In this document: positions 1 through 12,067 of the stretch, in pieces
Position numbering within the stretch: position 1 is the first letter of the stretch
How the letters are laid out: each line of letters opens with the position of its first letter
Origin: Progne subis subis
Taxonomy: Eukaryota > Chordata > Aves > Passeriformes > Hirundinidae
Direction of reading: 5' to 3'
Assembly: GCA_022316685.1 (NCBI GenBank)
Contig: JAKJHU010000005.1
Coordinates: 10,704,707 to 10,768,706, forward strand
DNA: 64,000 nt
Made by a program: the position numbers and the translations under genes
The notes under the pieces: model-generated
What the model was told of the DNA's origin: nothing
Databases searched by the model: none
The model's input: the letters and a program-made list of their open reading frames with translations, nothing else

Positions 1-851
1 GCTGATCACACAAACTTGAGGATCAACAATACAGCCTAGACTCAAAATAGGTATATCATTCAGAAAACAATGGATGACCCCCAAAAGCAGACCACTAAAA
101 AGAATAGGATTAAATATGATAGTAAAAAGTCATGAACTGAAGGATTTGAAATTTTAAACTGAAGGCATCAAGTGAAAACAGAGGAGGAGAAAAACCTGCA
201 TTTGTCAGTCCGCAAGAGAATGAATATCTGTAAGGTATTTGATGACATCATGAAAAAAGCCAATACTCCCAGAATTTCAGTGAGAGTTCTGGAATATGAA
301 AATATTTTGCTGGTCCATACAGTAGTGATCAATTATATTGAAGAATGGTAAATTTAACTTGAAATTTAACTAAAGAGGGCCAGGAGAAATAGACATGACT
401 ATCTGTGTGTTACTCTGTTAAACAGAGTAATTTTGCCCATTTCACTTATTGCATCAGGTTAGGCTCGCATTTTATGCGCTTCACGAGAAGTTTAGCATTA
501 TGAAACCCTAGTTCAAAGTGAACCCTTTGAATACGTCTACAATATAAAAAAGATCAATTAATATAACTTTCTCAGCAAAGAGCACATTAGAATATTAAAA
601 CAAATAGCAGCTGGTGGAAATACCTCCAAGGTCCCTAGGCTTTTCAGACAAGTGCTTAATGGCTGAGATATAAATTTGTATCTTTTTCATCTTAAATCTA
701 TAGAGACCTATGCCATACATTATTTCTTCAAAACCTCTTATTTCCAAGTCAGGTCTCATTAACAGTTTAAGTAAAAGGACAGCACAGCAAAGCCTAAGCA
801 GTCCTTTTTAAAATTATTTTTCCTCCCCAAAATTCAATGGAGATAATATTC

Positions 852-856
<5 letters not shown>

Positions 857-884
<28 letters not shown>
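857..884 (+). repeat. Poly(A) tract followed by (GA)n
   Basis: About 28 consecutive A, then gagagagag. No SINE or processed pseudogene body was recognised upstream. Confidence 0.9.
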
Positions 885-895
<11 letters not shown>

Positions 896-1585
896 ACGCA
901 GAATTCTTGAAAAATGTGAAATAATAAGAGAAAATCCACCAAAATATTCAAGGTCTTAAGGACAGTTTAGCACCAGAGTCCCAAATATACTCTGTACTAT
1001 CACCTTCCATTTTAGAAGATATGACAAATACAGAGACTGTTGCAAAAACAAATGTTAATTCTTAAAAAAACCCCACAAATCAAACCCAGCATAATTACAG
1101 CATAATGCCTGTATTATTGTGGGTAGCTCTATAAAGGAATATGACCAAATATTTAAGTCCATTTATTCCACTGGAAAAAAAACCACATTTCAACCTAGAT
1201 TTAAGAGTAGAAAATTACACTGCAAGAATATGATGACTTTTTGCATTTTAAATGGTTTTAGCAAAGTATAATACAATTATAGAAAGCAGCTCTGTGCCTA
1301 AACAAAATGATTTAAGAAACACCCCTTACTTTCATGAATACTTGATTAGGGATTTCACTGATCCTTTTAATCCTAGTGTTAGAAGGACACAAAAATAAAT
1401 TCTAGATGTGAAAGGTCTGGTTATCCTTATTAGTACTCCAATTTTCAATGTTTGTTCCCCCTTGAGACCCCCACCTTACAGTAATGCCACTCAGTGTAAG
1501 GACTGCAAAATCCCTTTCCTCCCTAAATTTTAAGAACTATTGTTGGGCAAGGAAAGGTCTCTCTCTCCACAGAGTAAGTGTGCTG

Positions 1586-1932
1586 TAGAATCATAGAATC
1601 ATTAAGGTTGGAAAAGACCTCTAAGATCACCAAGATCAGCTGTTAACCCAGCACTGGCAATGTGTTCCAACACCTGACCAACCTTTAGGTGAAGAAATTT
1701 CTCCTAATATCCAACCTAAACCCCAGCCTAGAGGAACACCACAGGTGACAGGTGGCCAGCTGCCCGCAGCATCATTCACCGCCTCCCTCTGGGCCCTGCC
1801 ATCCAGCCAGCTTTTACCCGGCAAACAGCACCAGGCCAAACCATGGGCAGCCAGTTTCTCCAGGAGAATGCAGTGGGAAATGGTGTCAAAGGCTTTAGCT
1901 AAAGTCCAGGTAGACTATGTTCACAGTCTTCT
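1586..1932 (-). mobile_element. CR1 LINE fragment (3' end)
   Basis: Starts with tagaatcatagaatcat, the reverse complement of the CR1 3' terminus, then ggttggaaaagacctctaagatcacc and the standard CR1 tail up to gtcaaaggctttagctaaagtccaggtag. 5'-truncated. Confidence 0.9.
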
Positions 1933-4900
1933 CTACTTGTTTTTATGACTTGCTTTGGTTATGATAGTCATGTAACAATGATGACAATGAAAAAATGCAT
2001 TACATGAAAGCTTCCTTCACTTTCAAATTTAGAGGTGTAGTGAGTTGCTTCTCATAGCTACCAACTCAAACAATGGAAGATTTTTATAGGACCTTCACAG
2101 TTTCTTTTGTTTTATAGTTACAAATGAGCTAGAATAACTGCACATTGAAAAGACAGTCTCAATTTGGTCTACTTTTTCATACTTGCAGCAAACTACTTTA
2201 GGAACCACCTTCTGAAACACATCCACCCTCAGAATTGTTCCTTCCCACTCCCTACAGCTCCTTCTGGCTCCTGCTGTCACACAGCAGGTTAAACAGGCAG
2301 AAACAGCTTTAAAAACCCTATTCAAAGCCAAAAGGGGAAACATTTCCAAGACTTCAGGTTCCCTAGTCCTGACAGATTTGGTCAGATGCTTAGCTTTGCC
2401 CACTCCTCATCCCTCCTCTAGGGCTCCTCCCAAATGTTATTTGCAGCTCACTCTGCCCAAAAGACAACCTGATCAACACTAAAAGCTGTCACAGTCCTTT
2501 ATTACATTGGCCTTGATGTGGATGTGCTTAACAATATTGATTTGAAATATTCATTAAGAAACCAGGCTTCTTTTTTCTTCAGTTTTATACTGATTTGATA
2601 ACTTTCCTAAAATTAAAAGATAAAATTAGTCTCTGTTTAGACCAAAAGTAAAATCAAGTAGAGGGATCATGCTTCATTTTACAGCTGAAATTTTTCTTTC
2701 ATATTTTAATTTCAAACTGGTTGATGATACAGGAGGTCATCATTATTCCAGGGTTACTCACTTCTGCTGAAACTCTAGCTTCTGGAATACCTGGTATATC
2801 TAATGATACACATATGACACACATGCAAAATATATCTTACACCCAATAAAGTTGCCAGTGTAGGAGAATTAAGAGATTAAGAGGAAGTAAAACTACACTA
2901 TTGTTTCACAGAGAAAAGTGGTCCCATTCAGGACAAAGTAGAATAGTAGGTGTAGTTTTAAGAAAGTTTGGTCTCTGGTTGAACACAGAACCTCTTGTAA
3001 ACTAGTTAAGATCAAGCTAATTGCAAGTAAATTTTTTGATCCTTATGCTCCTTGTGTTCTTGTTCAATTTCAGAATTAACAGTTACAGGCCTCAAATACT
3101 CTTCCCCCTCTTTCCTGCCATTTTTCTCTTTTGCCCTCCCATCCCACCCCTCTAGCTTTGATACACCAGGAGCACAACACAAAATGGTGAGAGATCATTT
3201 GCTTGGTGTGCATACCTCTCTACTGACAATGTATGAGCTATGCCAACACTGCAGAAACATGCAATACTATCTCATCTGCAAGGGAGATCTTCACAGCTGC
3301 AAGGGTACCCATCGCTCTGCACATCCTGTGCTTCACAGTTGGATCTCTAATAGATCCATCTTTTCTGTAAGAGAAAAATGAACAGCTGTACAGCTCTGAC
3401 AGTCAACTCCTTCAATCTGTAGTCAGCCAGAAATTTTGCTCGCTGTTTCTTTCCTGAGGGGCTAGTTATGTGGCTAATCAATTATCTGTCAGTTTTGGTC
3501 TTGGATGGGTTTTCTTTGGTGTGTTCAAGCACATTTCTGCCTGGGTTTTATGAATCTTAAGACTTCTTTCATGAACCATACACTTCTTGTTACTAACACC
3601 TAGAATTGCTCAAGCACAAAAAGCTAAAAGCCAGCAGTAATGCTCTAAAATTTTCACTTTAAAATTATTTTCACTGGGCAGCAATTTTATAGTCTGTTTC
3701 TAGTCTTAATCTTCTTTTTAGTGGTAAGCAATCAGAAGTGAGAAAATCACTTTTTCAGTCTATATGAAAAATACAATCCCTAATATTCAAAGTCATAGGT
3801 GTTTTGCACCTCATACTAAAACTTAATTGCTAGGTGTTGTAGGTTTTTGTTTGGTTAGGGAATGTACTGAGTTTTACCATTACATATGTGTAAACCAATA
3901 AAGGCACTTGTTTGGGGGCCAGTGAGGGAAAAAACTTTCTGCATGTCTCATTTTCACGCACTATGAGCAATACTGTAGGCATAAAGATGCAGAAATCCCG
4001 GTGCAGACTGAAATACAAGACTGAACGTTGAATGGTCTTTCACACAGTATGATGCATGTGATTTGAGGAACAGGTACCCTACAATCACATGCAGGTTGTA
4101 TTATGAGGAAATAGAGGGGAAAAAAAATCATAAATCTTACTTCTTAATAAGGACTTATTTTGATTTACTCACTAAAAATTATCTAACTTAATATGAAGCA
4201 ACTTGAAAAGCAGGTTCATGGTGTGGAGATACACAGATCCAGAAGTAACATCTGATGGGAAGACCACTTCAGATTCATCATTTTAATGTAATATGGCTGT
4301 GTAAGTACGCTTAGAGAGAAAACACTGGATACCTAAACAGCTGAGAAATTTCTGGGCTAAAAATACTCCAAAATCTCCAACAGCAAATATCTTTTTAGAT
4401 GGACCCTTTGAAGATGAATGTTCATCTTTGGCTGAAAGCGTATCTGATGTTCCGAAGCACAGTAAGTCTCTGATCCACCATTGCCCAGGCTGCAACAATA
4501 TTTTTTAAAGCAGCTTAAAATATTGGCAAGAGCTCCCCTTACTGGTCTGCCTTCAAACTGTCACCTCTTCAGCCCTGAAAACCTTTTACATGAAACAAAG
4601 ATGAGTAAAATATCACTTATATTCCACATTTAGGGGGAAAAAACAAACAAACAAAAAACCACCAACAGGTCCACATAAAATTTATATCAGATATCCTATT
4701 GTTTACATTTCTGATTAGCTGCTAAGTCATAAACCCAAAGATAATGACTTAGTTTAGGAAGAAATTGTTCTTCCATCACTGTGAGCTTCAACTTATTTTG
4801 AATTCTTGATTTTGTACAGGACATATAGGCCTTGCCACAGTCTAAATTACAAAACAAACACCCAGTTCTAACATACTGAGTAATGCACTCATTTCACGGT

Positions 4901-5081
4901 AACCACCAGCAGCTTCAATAGGATCGTTTGTGGGATGATCAAGGAGTCAGCATGGAAATTTACATGGAATTTGAACTGCTAAAAAAATTTATTAAGAAAG
5001 CTTACTGTTTTCTCCAATGGCCTTCTGTTTGATTTTAAGAGCAAGTCAGACTGTGTTGATTTATATGATTAAAAAGGGGTT

Positions 5082-5116
5082 GATATATATATATAGATAT
5101 ATATGTATGTATACAC
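5082..5116. repeat. (TA)n-rich microsatellite
   Basis: gatatatatatatagatatatatgtatgtata-type interrupted repeat. Confidence 0.85.
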
Positions 5117-7034
5117 ATTTATATAAGATTTTTAGTGCCCTACTTTTGTAAGCTCAGCCTAGGAGCTGACTGAACTTTTATGGTGAAGATGCAACTAAGA
5201 AAGTTTAAAATTTAAAAAATAAAAAAATTTAAGTAATTTTAATGACACCATGAAATACCATTATCTTCAATTCACAGTAAACAATCTTGTTTACTTCAGC
5301 TCACACTAAACAATCCTGTTAATGCATAAAATACATATTCTCTGGATTGTTCTCACACATGAGGTGGCCGTGCAGAGTTGAGTGAGAAAAAACTGTAAAA
5401 TCTGTTGTAATGGCACATTAGGGAAAAAAAAAAAAAAGAGGGAATCAGAGGATATGCTTTTGAATGCACTCTACAAACCTGAAAAGACTGTAAAATAGGA
5501 TTTCTTAATGCACAACAGCACTTGGAAGAGGTTTAGTACAGCACATCAGCCAGCCATCTGCTCTCACCACTACATAACAAAAACCAAAAATCAAAAACAA
5601 ATCCCCCAAGTCCCTCAATTTTCATTATAAGTACATTAAACAAATAAACAAACCCATTATAATTCAAATGGATTCAGATGCCTACTTCTTTGTAAAACAC
5701 AGGCAGTTTAGATATAGAGTCAAATCCTCTCAGTCTGGTTCTCTCAGGTAAAATGGTAGAATTTCCTAAAGCATTCTCTATTTTCTTTCTTGAGGACACA
5801 TCCACTCTCTCCAGTGATTGTTGGTTATTTCCTCCTCTACTGCACTGGACAATTATTCTTCCTGGGCTAGCTGTTGTACCAGAGAGAAGGAAGGGGACTC
5901 AGGCATTGGTCACAAGCAAACCAAGTCATTACAACCCCAACTGACCAACCAGGCTCAGATCCACTGTGTTGCCAACCCCCGTGCTAAAATAACCCTCTCT
6001 CCAGAATTAGCTTATCCCACAATTTATAAAACTAAATATGTGACAGCATTTAGACTTACTTGCTTTTTATACAGTTTTTTTCAAAGGTCATTAATAAACA
6101 ACTTTTTTAAAAAAATCTGAGGCTTGGAACAAAATCCAAAATGCCCAATAGTATAATCTTCAACAAAAATGAGGTGTTATTGCTTTATTTCACTAGGAAG
6201 CTTAATTTTCAGTTTCCATCCCTCTCTTCCCACATAACATTTTGTTCAAATTACTCAAATTCTCTTACCTTGCTTTAGATATCTGTCTCATCTTTCTGTC
6301 AAATACAACTTTAGCTTCTTCTGCACATGTTAACAAAAGAACTTATGAGCATGTTCAAGTTACAATAACTACACCAGAGCAACTGTTTACATCAGAAAAT
6401 GCTAACAATTGAACTTGCAATCTTATTTAGAACTAAGTATAAATAAGTAGCAAGTAATAAAAGAAGTTCAAGTGTCTTTTATGTAATTGTACTACCATGC
6501 TCTTCTTCCAGAACACAAAATACTTTCAATTCAAACTGAAAACAAAAAGTGAGCAGTGAAAGCTCTTCAAGATAAAATTTGGTGCTTTTACAAGCAGCAA
6601 AGTCTGCTTGTATGACAGCAAGTCTGTCATTCAAGTTCTATTTATGCTGCTCAAGCAGGACCTGAGAACACTATAGTTCTTTGCTAGATACTAGCAAAAA
6701 AGTGAACTTTTTAATTATGGATAGAAACATTAAATTAATATACAGTATTCCAAATACAGTGAGAGCTGATTTTCTCACCCTATCAAATCTATTGTCAAAG
6801 CATGGATATATTTAAACGGATCTCCTAAAGCTTTTATTCTCAGATGTTTCCAGCCTTTAAAAAATTTATCTTTAACACAGTGTTTCATTCCAAGCTGTAC
6901 CCACCAACAGTAATTTCACACCCGCATGAAAACCAATGCAAACATTTAAAATCTTTATATGTAAATGCTGACTATCTCAAAATATATAGATATTTTTAAT
7001 GCTAGTATCTATTTTCTCCCATCTGGGCAAAAGA

Positions 7035-7052
7035 TTGTTGTTGTTGTTGTTG
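7035..7052 (+). repeat. (TTG)n microsatellite
   Basis: Five to six TTG units. Confidence 0.85.
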
Positions 7053-8454
7053 AAGTAAGTTCCAGGACTACATGCATTTAAAGACAATCAAAACCTTTGA
7101 GAGGTCCAAGTTTATTCAAGTCCCAGAAACCCTTGCTTGGGTTTTTTGTTTGCTTTTTAAATTCATACACAGAGTCAAGTTCTAAAAATTTCCTTATTGG
7201 ATTTCCTTTACCACACTGCCTGATTCAAGATCCATTTTTCCCTAGGAACTACAGTGAACTCAGCTCCTTAGGCTACATATGATATCAACTTACATATTTA
7301 CATTTTTTTGTTTATTCTTCAAGCACAGAATTGATTACACTGTTTTAGGATACATGAAGGATCAAAAAGAATTGACAGGTTTAGGAGTTAAAGGTCCATG
7401 AACTTATTTGCCCAAAAAAACCAAACTGTGAGCAGAGAGTATACAAATGCATGCCTAACTGTTTAGTTTATAGTTTGGAACTTCTACCCCTCTGTATTAC
7501 ATAAGCCACTTTATCAATTGTAAATATAAACTAAAATACAGGGAATGCAGCTGCAAAGCTGTACAATTAACCAGGAGAAAAAGACAAGACCTGCAAGAAG
7601 TTTGTTATGGACTAAAGAGGAAAGTCACAATAGAAATGGAGCACTAGACATGCTAAATACAGAGAAGCTTAACACATGGAAGTCCAAACATTTCAAATGC
7701 TGTCATTTGGAGAAAGTGACGGATTATCACCTTTCAGCAGAATCTGGAAGGAAAATAAACTAGGATTCCAAAGAAAGGAAACAGGCACTTCCAAGAGGTA
7801 AGGGACCACAAATAATTTATAAATAAGATTTAAACTTCTTACTTCAGGTAAAGATATGTAGCTGGTTCTTAATCTACATGACCAGGGAAGCACCCAGTTG
7901 TGAAAGAAAGAAACAACTTGGACCAAAACTCATTGTTCTATACAGTCAGACAGAAGGGGAAGGTACCAGAAATTACATGAAGTTAAATTTTACAGGGCTA
8001 TTTGCTCACCCACATGAGCCTGAATAAACACAATGCTACAGAACTTTCTTTGGACAGCTTTTTGATTGAAAACATCTAGTGAAACTTTCTCCGGAAGATT
8101 CCCTGTTGCTGAGGGGAAAAAAAGCAAACCAAAAAACCAATCTGAACAAAAAACAAGGACAAACCCACCGATTAATCTGATGCCTACTGCATAAGAAACA
8201 AGCAGCAGTGGGAGAGTCAGTAAGGAAAACTGTTCCTTATAAAAGTCTTTCTTTCTACACTTCTTTTTCTCAAAGACAAAATGGTGGCATCCATCTGATG
8301 TACACGAGTAGGTCTGAAAACCAAGCCAGTGTCTGAGCGAAAGTAACAAATATAGTGCAGAAAAAACCCAACCAACCAAACCATGACAGCACAAAGCTAT
8401 TTTTCCCTGCAGTAAAAGGCAACATGGGAGAAAGAACTAAGCTGAAGGATAAAT

Positions 8455-8510
8455 AAAAAAAAAAAAACAAACAAACCCAACCAACAAACAAACAAACAAC
8501 CCCCAGAAAC
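8455..8510 (+). repeat. A/C-rich simple repeat
   Basis: Long A run then AAAC and CCAAC-type units. Confidence 0.8.
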
Positions 8511-9159
8511 AAACCATAACCAAAAATCCAAACCCAGCTTTCTTGTTTCTTAGGTAGAGCATGGGAGTCTGATCACATAACTTATTGTGACTATCAGCTA
8601 GTAATTACACCTATAGGACTAGTCCCTCGTTTCAGTTACCCCTTTAATTTATGATGATCATGGCAAATGGATTGTGTTGTCCCAATCCCCCCATATGCCT
8701 CCTTCCCCTCCAAACTCCCACCACCACTCCCCCAAACCCAGACCAACTCAGAAAACACAGCCTTGGTAAAAGTAGGAAAGCAGTATGGGTCATATGTAAC
8801 ATGTTTTAACAAAAAAATCCCCCAACAACACAACAAAACACTCACACCAACTCTCATCCTGCTGTATAAAACCAATCAAGTTAGAGCAGTATCTGACCAT
8901 GCCTCCAACTTAGAGAGATGCGTCACCAAGCACAGATCACACTTCAACAGACATTCTTTACTTTCTATCATCACTATAATCAGATTCAATCACAAACAGG
9001 AACACAACATGTCAGAGGACCTCATACAGCATTCCAATACAGAAACACAACTCTACTGTTTGGGTCATATTGTCTTGTAAGATAAAAACCTAAAGGAAAA
9101 CCAGACAGCATGCATCAAAAATTCTCAAGGGAGTTCCTCAAGTGTGTAATTTTAAGTAT

Positions 9160-9165
9160 TTTAAT
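9160..9165 (-). terminator. GTF2H5: Candidate GTF2H5 polyadenylation signal (ATTAAA)
   Basis: Minus-strand ATTAAA lies about 180 nt past the GTF2H5 stop. A canonical AATAAA on the same strand occurs only much further on, at about 7316-7311, so a long 3' UTR form is possible. Transcript data are needed to choose. Confidence 0.35.
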
Positions 9166-9347
9166 AAAGATACCACATACTTTCAAAATGAGAAACAAAA
9201 TCCAATTCCAGACTATTTTGCCTATGAAAATGATGCATTTTCTATAGAACTTACATACCACAGTGTTATCTATTAAAACAGTAACAACCCAAACTACTGA
9301 AATTCACTGTTCCGAAACTTGCAGTAATCTCATTTCTCTGGTTTTTC

Positions 9348-9528
9348 TCACTTCTGAGTAATAGGAAATGAGTTCTGGTCCATTAACTCGCCTACTCTCT
9401 CCTGGAGGAAGTTGACCAACTCAGCTAATACAAAGACATGAGTTTCATCCAGGTCTTGTATGATGAACTTCTTTCCCAAAGCATTTGACTCATCCAAGTA
9501 GAGCAGAAACTGCTTCATTGCTGGGTCA
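9348..9528 (-). CDS. GTF2H5: GTF2H5 coding exon 2 (last)
   Basis: It starts with the T that completes the split Cys codon, then [20 protein letters not shown]. It ends ...FPITQK and TGA at 9350-9348. The acceptor tgtttgtctctacag lies at 9529 and above. No frame break is visible. Confidence 0.97.
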
Positions 9529-11213
9529 CTGTAGAGACAAACACACATCAGATCCCATCTCACAGTTACAAACAGAAGAAACACCATTTGAAGACATTCC
9601 CAAAGATTTTAGGAAAACTGAAATTAATTTTAAGCCACCCATAATTTAAATACAGTTGGTGAAGCTTTAGTAAAAGTCGTTTTGCTCCAAGTAGTTTTGG
9701 TTGCTATAGAGACAAAAATAAAATGGTGATGAAGTCTCAAGAGTAGAACCAACTGCTTGATTAGCAGAGAAGTTTTTGTTTGCTGCTGCTAAGGCAGCTT
9801 CAAAAAAACCCAAACCAAAACTCAAAAGTCCAATCCTTAATAAGGCTATATTTCTGATTTCAGCAATAGTCTCATAAAAATGTGTTTCCTTAAAGCATAA
9901 GGATAACCAAAAGACAGGAGAACACAGATCTCACTCAAAGTAGTATAGCACAGACAAAGAGTGCTCATATAAGAATTGTGCATTTCTCATACTCTAGCTG
10001 AACAGTCGTGATGTCACCTTCTAAATTAAATTTAAATGTTTAGATGAAAACACTTTGGAAGTATGGAACTGGTTCTATGCAGTTATAGAATGCAAACATA
10101 TTAACAGATAAAGTGTACAGCAAAAATCTCACACATGATATAACGCTATACAATGACCCCACAAATCTTGAGGGATGCTTCTTTTTATTTTGGAGGTAGC
10201 CAGGGGCCTGAGCCTCAGTCCAGAGAAGAGATTAAATGAAAACAGGTACATTGCACCTACACCAAAAGCTGACATTTACAAACTCCAAGCACATTCCTTT
10301 TGAGTATGCTCTACAAATAGAACCACATGTTTGCCTTGCATGGAATTCAGTCTAGAGCTGATTAAATAAAAGCAAACATGAAAGGAGAAATGAACGATTA
10401 TCTCATCTCCCTCAAGAATCAATAGAGAAACACTTTGGTCACAAACAACAACGGTAAGAAATTCTGTTTGCAAGCTATATAAAAACAAAAGGGAGCATCT
10501 AGTATTTTCAAGGAAAAAATTGCCATGGTAACTGGAGTGCTCATACTAGGGTAAGCTGTACCTGACAAGCATATAGATATTTTACATATACAGCTAAAAT
10601 TTTAGGTTGTGTACCTTTCAAAAAATGTGATAATGCTAAGGGACCATCAGACATGGTAGTATATAGCTTTGAAGCATAATTTCTCACAGTTAATGCTTAT
10701 TTTAAGTATTTAATATCCTTTTCTCTACTTTTCTAAATTAAAATAATCTGGAGACTATTATATATTTTGGAAAAAACAAACAAAAAAAAACCCACAAAAA
10801 ACCCAAACAAACAAACAAACAAAACAAACAAACAAAAAAACCCACAAAAAACACACCAAACGGATTTTTATAACTATGTGATTGTTAGCATTTTGTCATC
10901 ATATTTTTTACCCCATATTCATATACATCTTTCCTCAAGGAGGTTAGGCATAAGTGGAAAAGAGTCTCTTGAACAGAAAAATGGGAGTTTGGAATTAGGA
11001 TTATCTACAATTGCCTTTTCTTTCTTCCCCCAAAGGCCGCACTTTTCTCTGCATGTTCAGCACCACCCTTCCCCACAAGAATTCCTTTTGTCTGGACTCT
11101 TCAGTTACTCACATTAGTTTCAGGTCTAAAGAAACACAGTCTTTGACACAAGGAGAGGCAGTAAATGCTGTTACTCACCACTCAACCAGAACACCTTTCA
11201 GAACATTCACCAT
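9348..11213 (-). CDS. GTF2H5: GTF2H5, TFIIH subunit 5 (p8/TTDA), complete coding region in two exons
   Basis: Smallest subunit of the TFIIH core, which stabilises the complex and stimulates XPB during nucleotide excision repair (family knowledge; loss causes trichothiodystrophy A in humans). The coding sequence joins 11213-11179 and 9528-9348 on the minus strand. It makes 35 + 181 = 216 nt, or 71 aa plus stop, the human length. The first exon encodes [12 protein letters not shown] with the Cys codon split TG|T. The second encodes [13 protein letters not shown] through to ITQK with stop TGA. The donor is TG|gtgagt and the acceptor is tctctacag. Identity is near complete to the family across the two-helix/beta core. 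The roughly 1.65 kb intron carries a stray copy of SERAC1 sequence. The start codon is the conserved one. The 5' end is divergent to SERAC1 and shares its CpG-rich promoter. Confidence 0.97.
10505..10947 (+). pseudogene. Decayed duplicate of SERAC1 coding exon 2 and following intron, inside GTF2H5 intron
   Basis: This matches 15341-15697 in the same orientation. Shared landmarks in order: ttttcaaggaaaaa, GGTAACTGGA, ATACTAGGGTAAG, ctttcaaaaaatgtg, AGACATGGTAG, CCTTTTCTCTAC and aaaataatct. After an inserted CAAA-rich repeat come AATGTGATT-like, atattcat and aaggaggtt. By eye the identity is roughly 75-80%. The exon copy has an extra A and substitutions, so its frame is broken, but acceptor- and donor-like bases remain. 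It is unlikely to be spliced into SERAC1 because it lies upstream of the promoter. Confidence 0.85.
10770..10860 (+). repeat. CAAA/AAACCC-rich simple repeat inside the duplicated SERAC1 segment
   Basis: Runs of caaacaaacaaac and aaaaacccac. The source copy at about 15600 has no such tract, so the repeat grew or was inserted after duplication. Confidence 0.85.
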
Positions 11214-11292
11214 CCTCCCGGTTCCCTTACGAACGCCGAAGAGTCGGCAAGAGCAATCCCTGCTTTGGATCGCACTGGCGATCTCAGGAAGT
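11179..11292 (-). CDS. GTF2H5: GTF2H5 exon with start codon (5' UTR plus first 35 coding nt)
   Basis: ATG is at 11213-11211. Coding runs to 11179, followed by gtgagtaa. Upstream UTR extends to an acceptor-like gtgtttgtgctttcag whose AG is at 11294-11293, so the exon probably begins at 11292. The coding part is certain from the family; the UTR boundary is inferred. Confidence 0.88.
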
Positions 11293-11361
11293 CTGAAAGC
11301 ACAAACACAACAAAACCAAACAAACAACGCCTCGGTTAAAAGACTCTTTACGGCACCTTAC

Positions 11362-11440
11362 TCCCCAGCGGAGTTGCCGGTCCGTCCTGCCCTTCGCCTC
11401 CATCTTGGTCAGAGCGGTTCGCAGGGGACCCGGTGGCGTT
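11362..11440 (-). other. GTF2H5: Probable GTF2H5 non-coding first exon
   Basis: Inside the CpG island, a donor CTGGGGA|gtaagg on the minus strand has its GT at 11361-11360. It would splice to the acceptor at 11293. The 5' end is not visible and 11440 is only a placeholder. A YY1-like CCAAGATGG (minus strand, about 11408-11400) lies in it, as is common just downstream of TSSs. It also creates a short uORF start at 11403. Confidence 0.45.
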
Positions 11441-11552
11441 CCTCACCTCCGCCGCAGACAGAGGGTTTCCCGCTGGATCCGACCCCTCACGGCCGATCCC
11501 TCACTCCCGTCCTTCTTCCCCGCCGCTTCCCGGCCGGCGGAAGTGCCTTGCC

Positions 11553-11564
11553 CGCGCACGCGCA
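11553..11564. promoter_or_regulatory. NRF1 consensus site
   Basis: CGCGCACGCGCA matches the palindromic NRF1 consensus at every position. It lies between the two divergent transcription starts. Confidence 0.65.
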
Positions 11565-11579
11565 CGCGAGCCCCCGGCA

Positions 11580-11740
11580 GCGCCCGCGGATTGGCCGGGG
11601 CCGGCGGCGGCGCGATGGCGTCACGCGGCGCGCGGGGGCCGCCGCCGGGAGCGGCGCGGGCGGAAGGTGGGAGCGGCGGCGCAGCGCCGGGGGGCGCGGG
11701 GGTGGCGGCCGGCACAGGACCGGGGGGGCCGGGGTTCAGG
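11580..11740 (+). other. SERAC1: Probable SERAC1 non-coding first exon
   Basis: The conserved start codon is in an exon beginning at 13904, so an upstream leader exon is required. A donor GGTTCAGG|gtaacg ends at 11740 inside the CpG island. The start is not determinable and 11580 is approximate. If transcription starts before 11615 the leader contains an ATG in a frame overlapping the real start. Confidence 0.5.
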
Positions 11741-12067
11741 GTAACGGGTGCTTTGTTTCTCCCCGTTGGAAAGAGGCGCGGAGCCAACCCCGCCTGGCTC
11801 CTTGCCCGTTTACGTGTTGCGTTGCTTTAAGTTGGGTTTGCGGTGGTTTTCTTTTGTTTTGCTTTTTTTTTAATACGCCGCAGTTGCGCGGTCGCGAGGC
11901 GGGTTGGGCCGGGGCTCGCAGCTGCCAGGACCAGCGGCGAAACAGGGTGCGAAATGGGTCCTTTTGCATTGTATTTGTGTGTCCCTAAGCATGGAAATCT
12001 CGGCGTGAGCCGGCAGTGTGCGCTCGCAGCCCCGAGAGCAACCGCGGCCGAACCGGGGCAGCGCGTC

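Larger units (their letters stand above)
1..9159. other. Intergenic region left of GTF2H5, no gene recognised
   Basis: AT-rich sequence without conserved coding blocks on either strand. It holds one CR1 fragment (1586-1932), an A27-28 tract at 857-884, a TA-rich repeat at 5082-5116, a (TTG)n at 7035-7052, an AAAC/CCAAC-rich tract at 8455-8510 and a C/A-rich patch at 8680-8760. It may include a long GTF2H5 3' UTR. Confidence 0.7.
9529..11178 (-). other. GTF2H5: GTF2H5 intron
   Basis: Donor gtgagt at 11178, acceptor ctacag ending 9529. It contains the SERAC1 exon copy (10505-10947) with its CAAA-rich insert (about 10770-10860); nothing else recognised. Confidence 0.85.

Noticed and set aside
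3052..3381. 109-codon plus-strand frame in the left intergenic region
   Set aside because: Unrecognised residues with Ser/Pro/Phe-rich composition of random translation; no supporting splice or promoter signals.
11011..11988. A long open frame across the promoter region (325 codons, plus strand)
   Set aside because: It lies over the GTF2H5 exon and the CpG island. GC-rich DNA lacks stops by chance, and the residues match no family and contradict the antisense gene.
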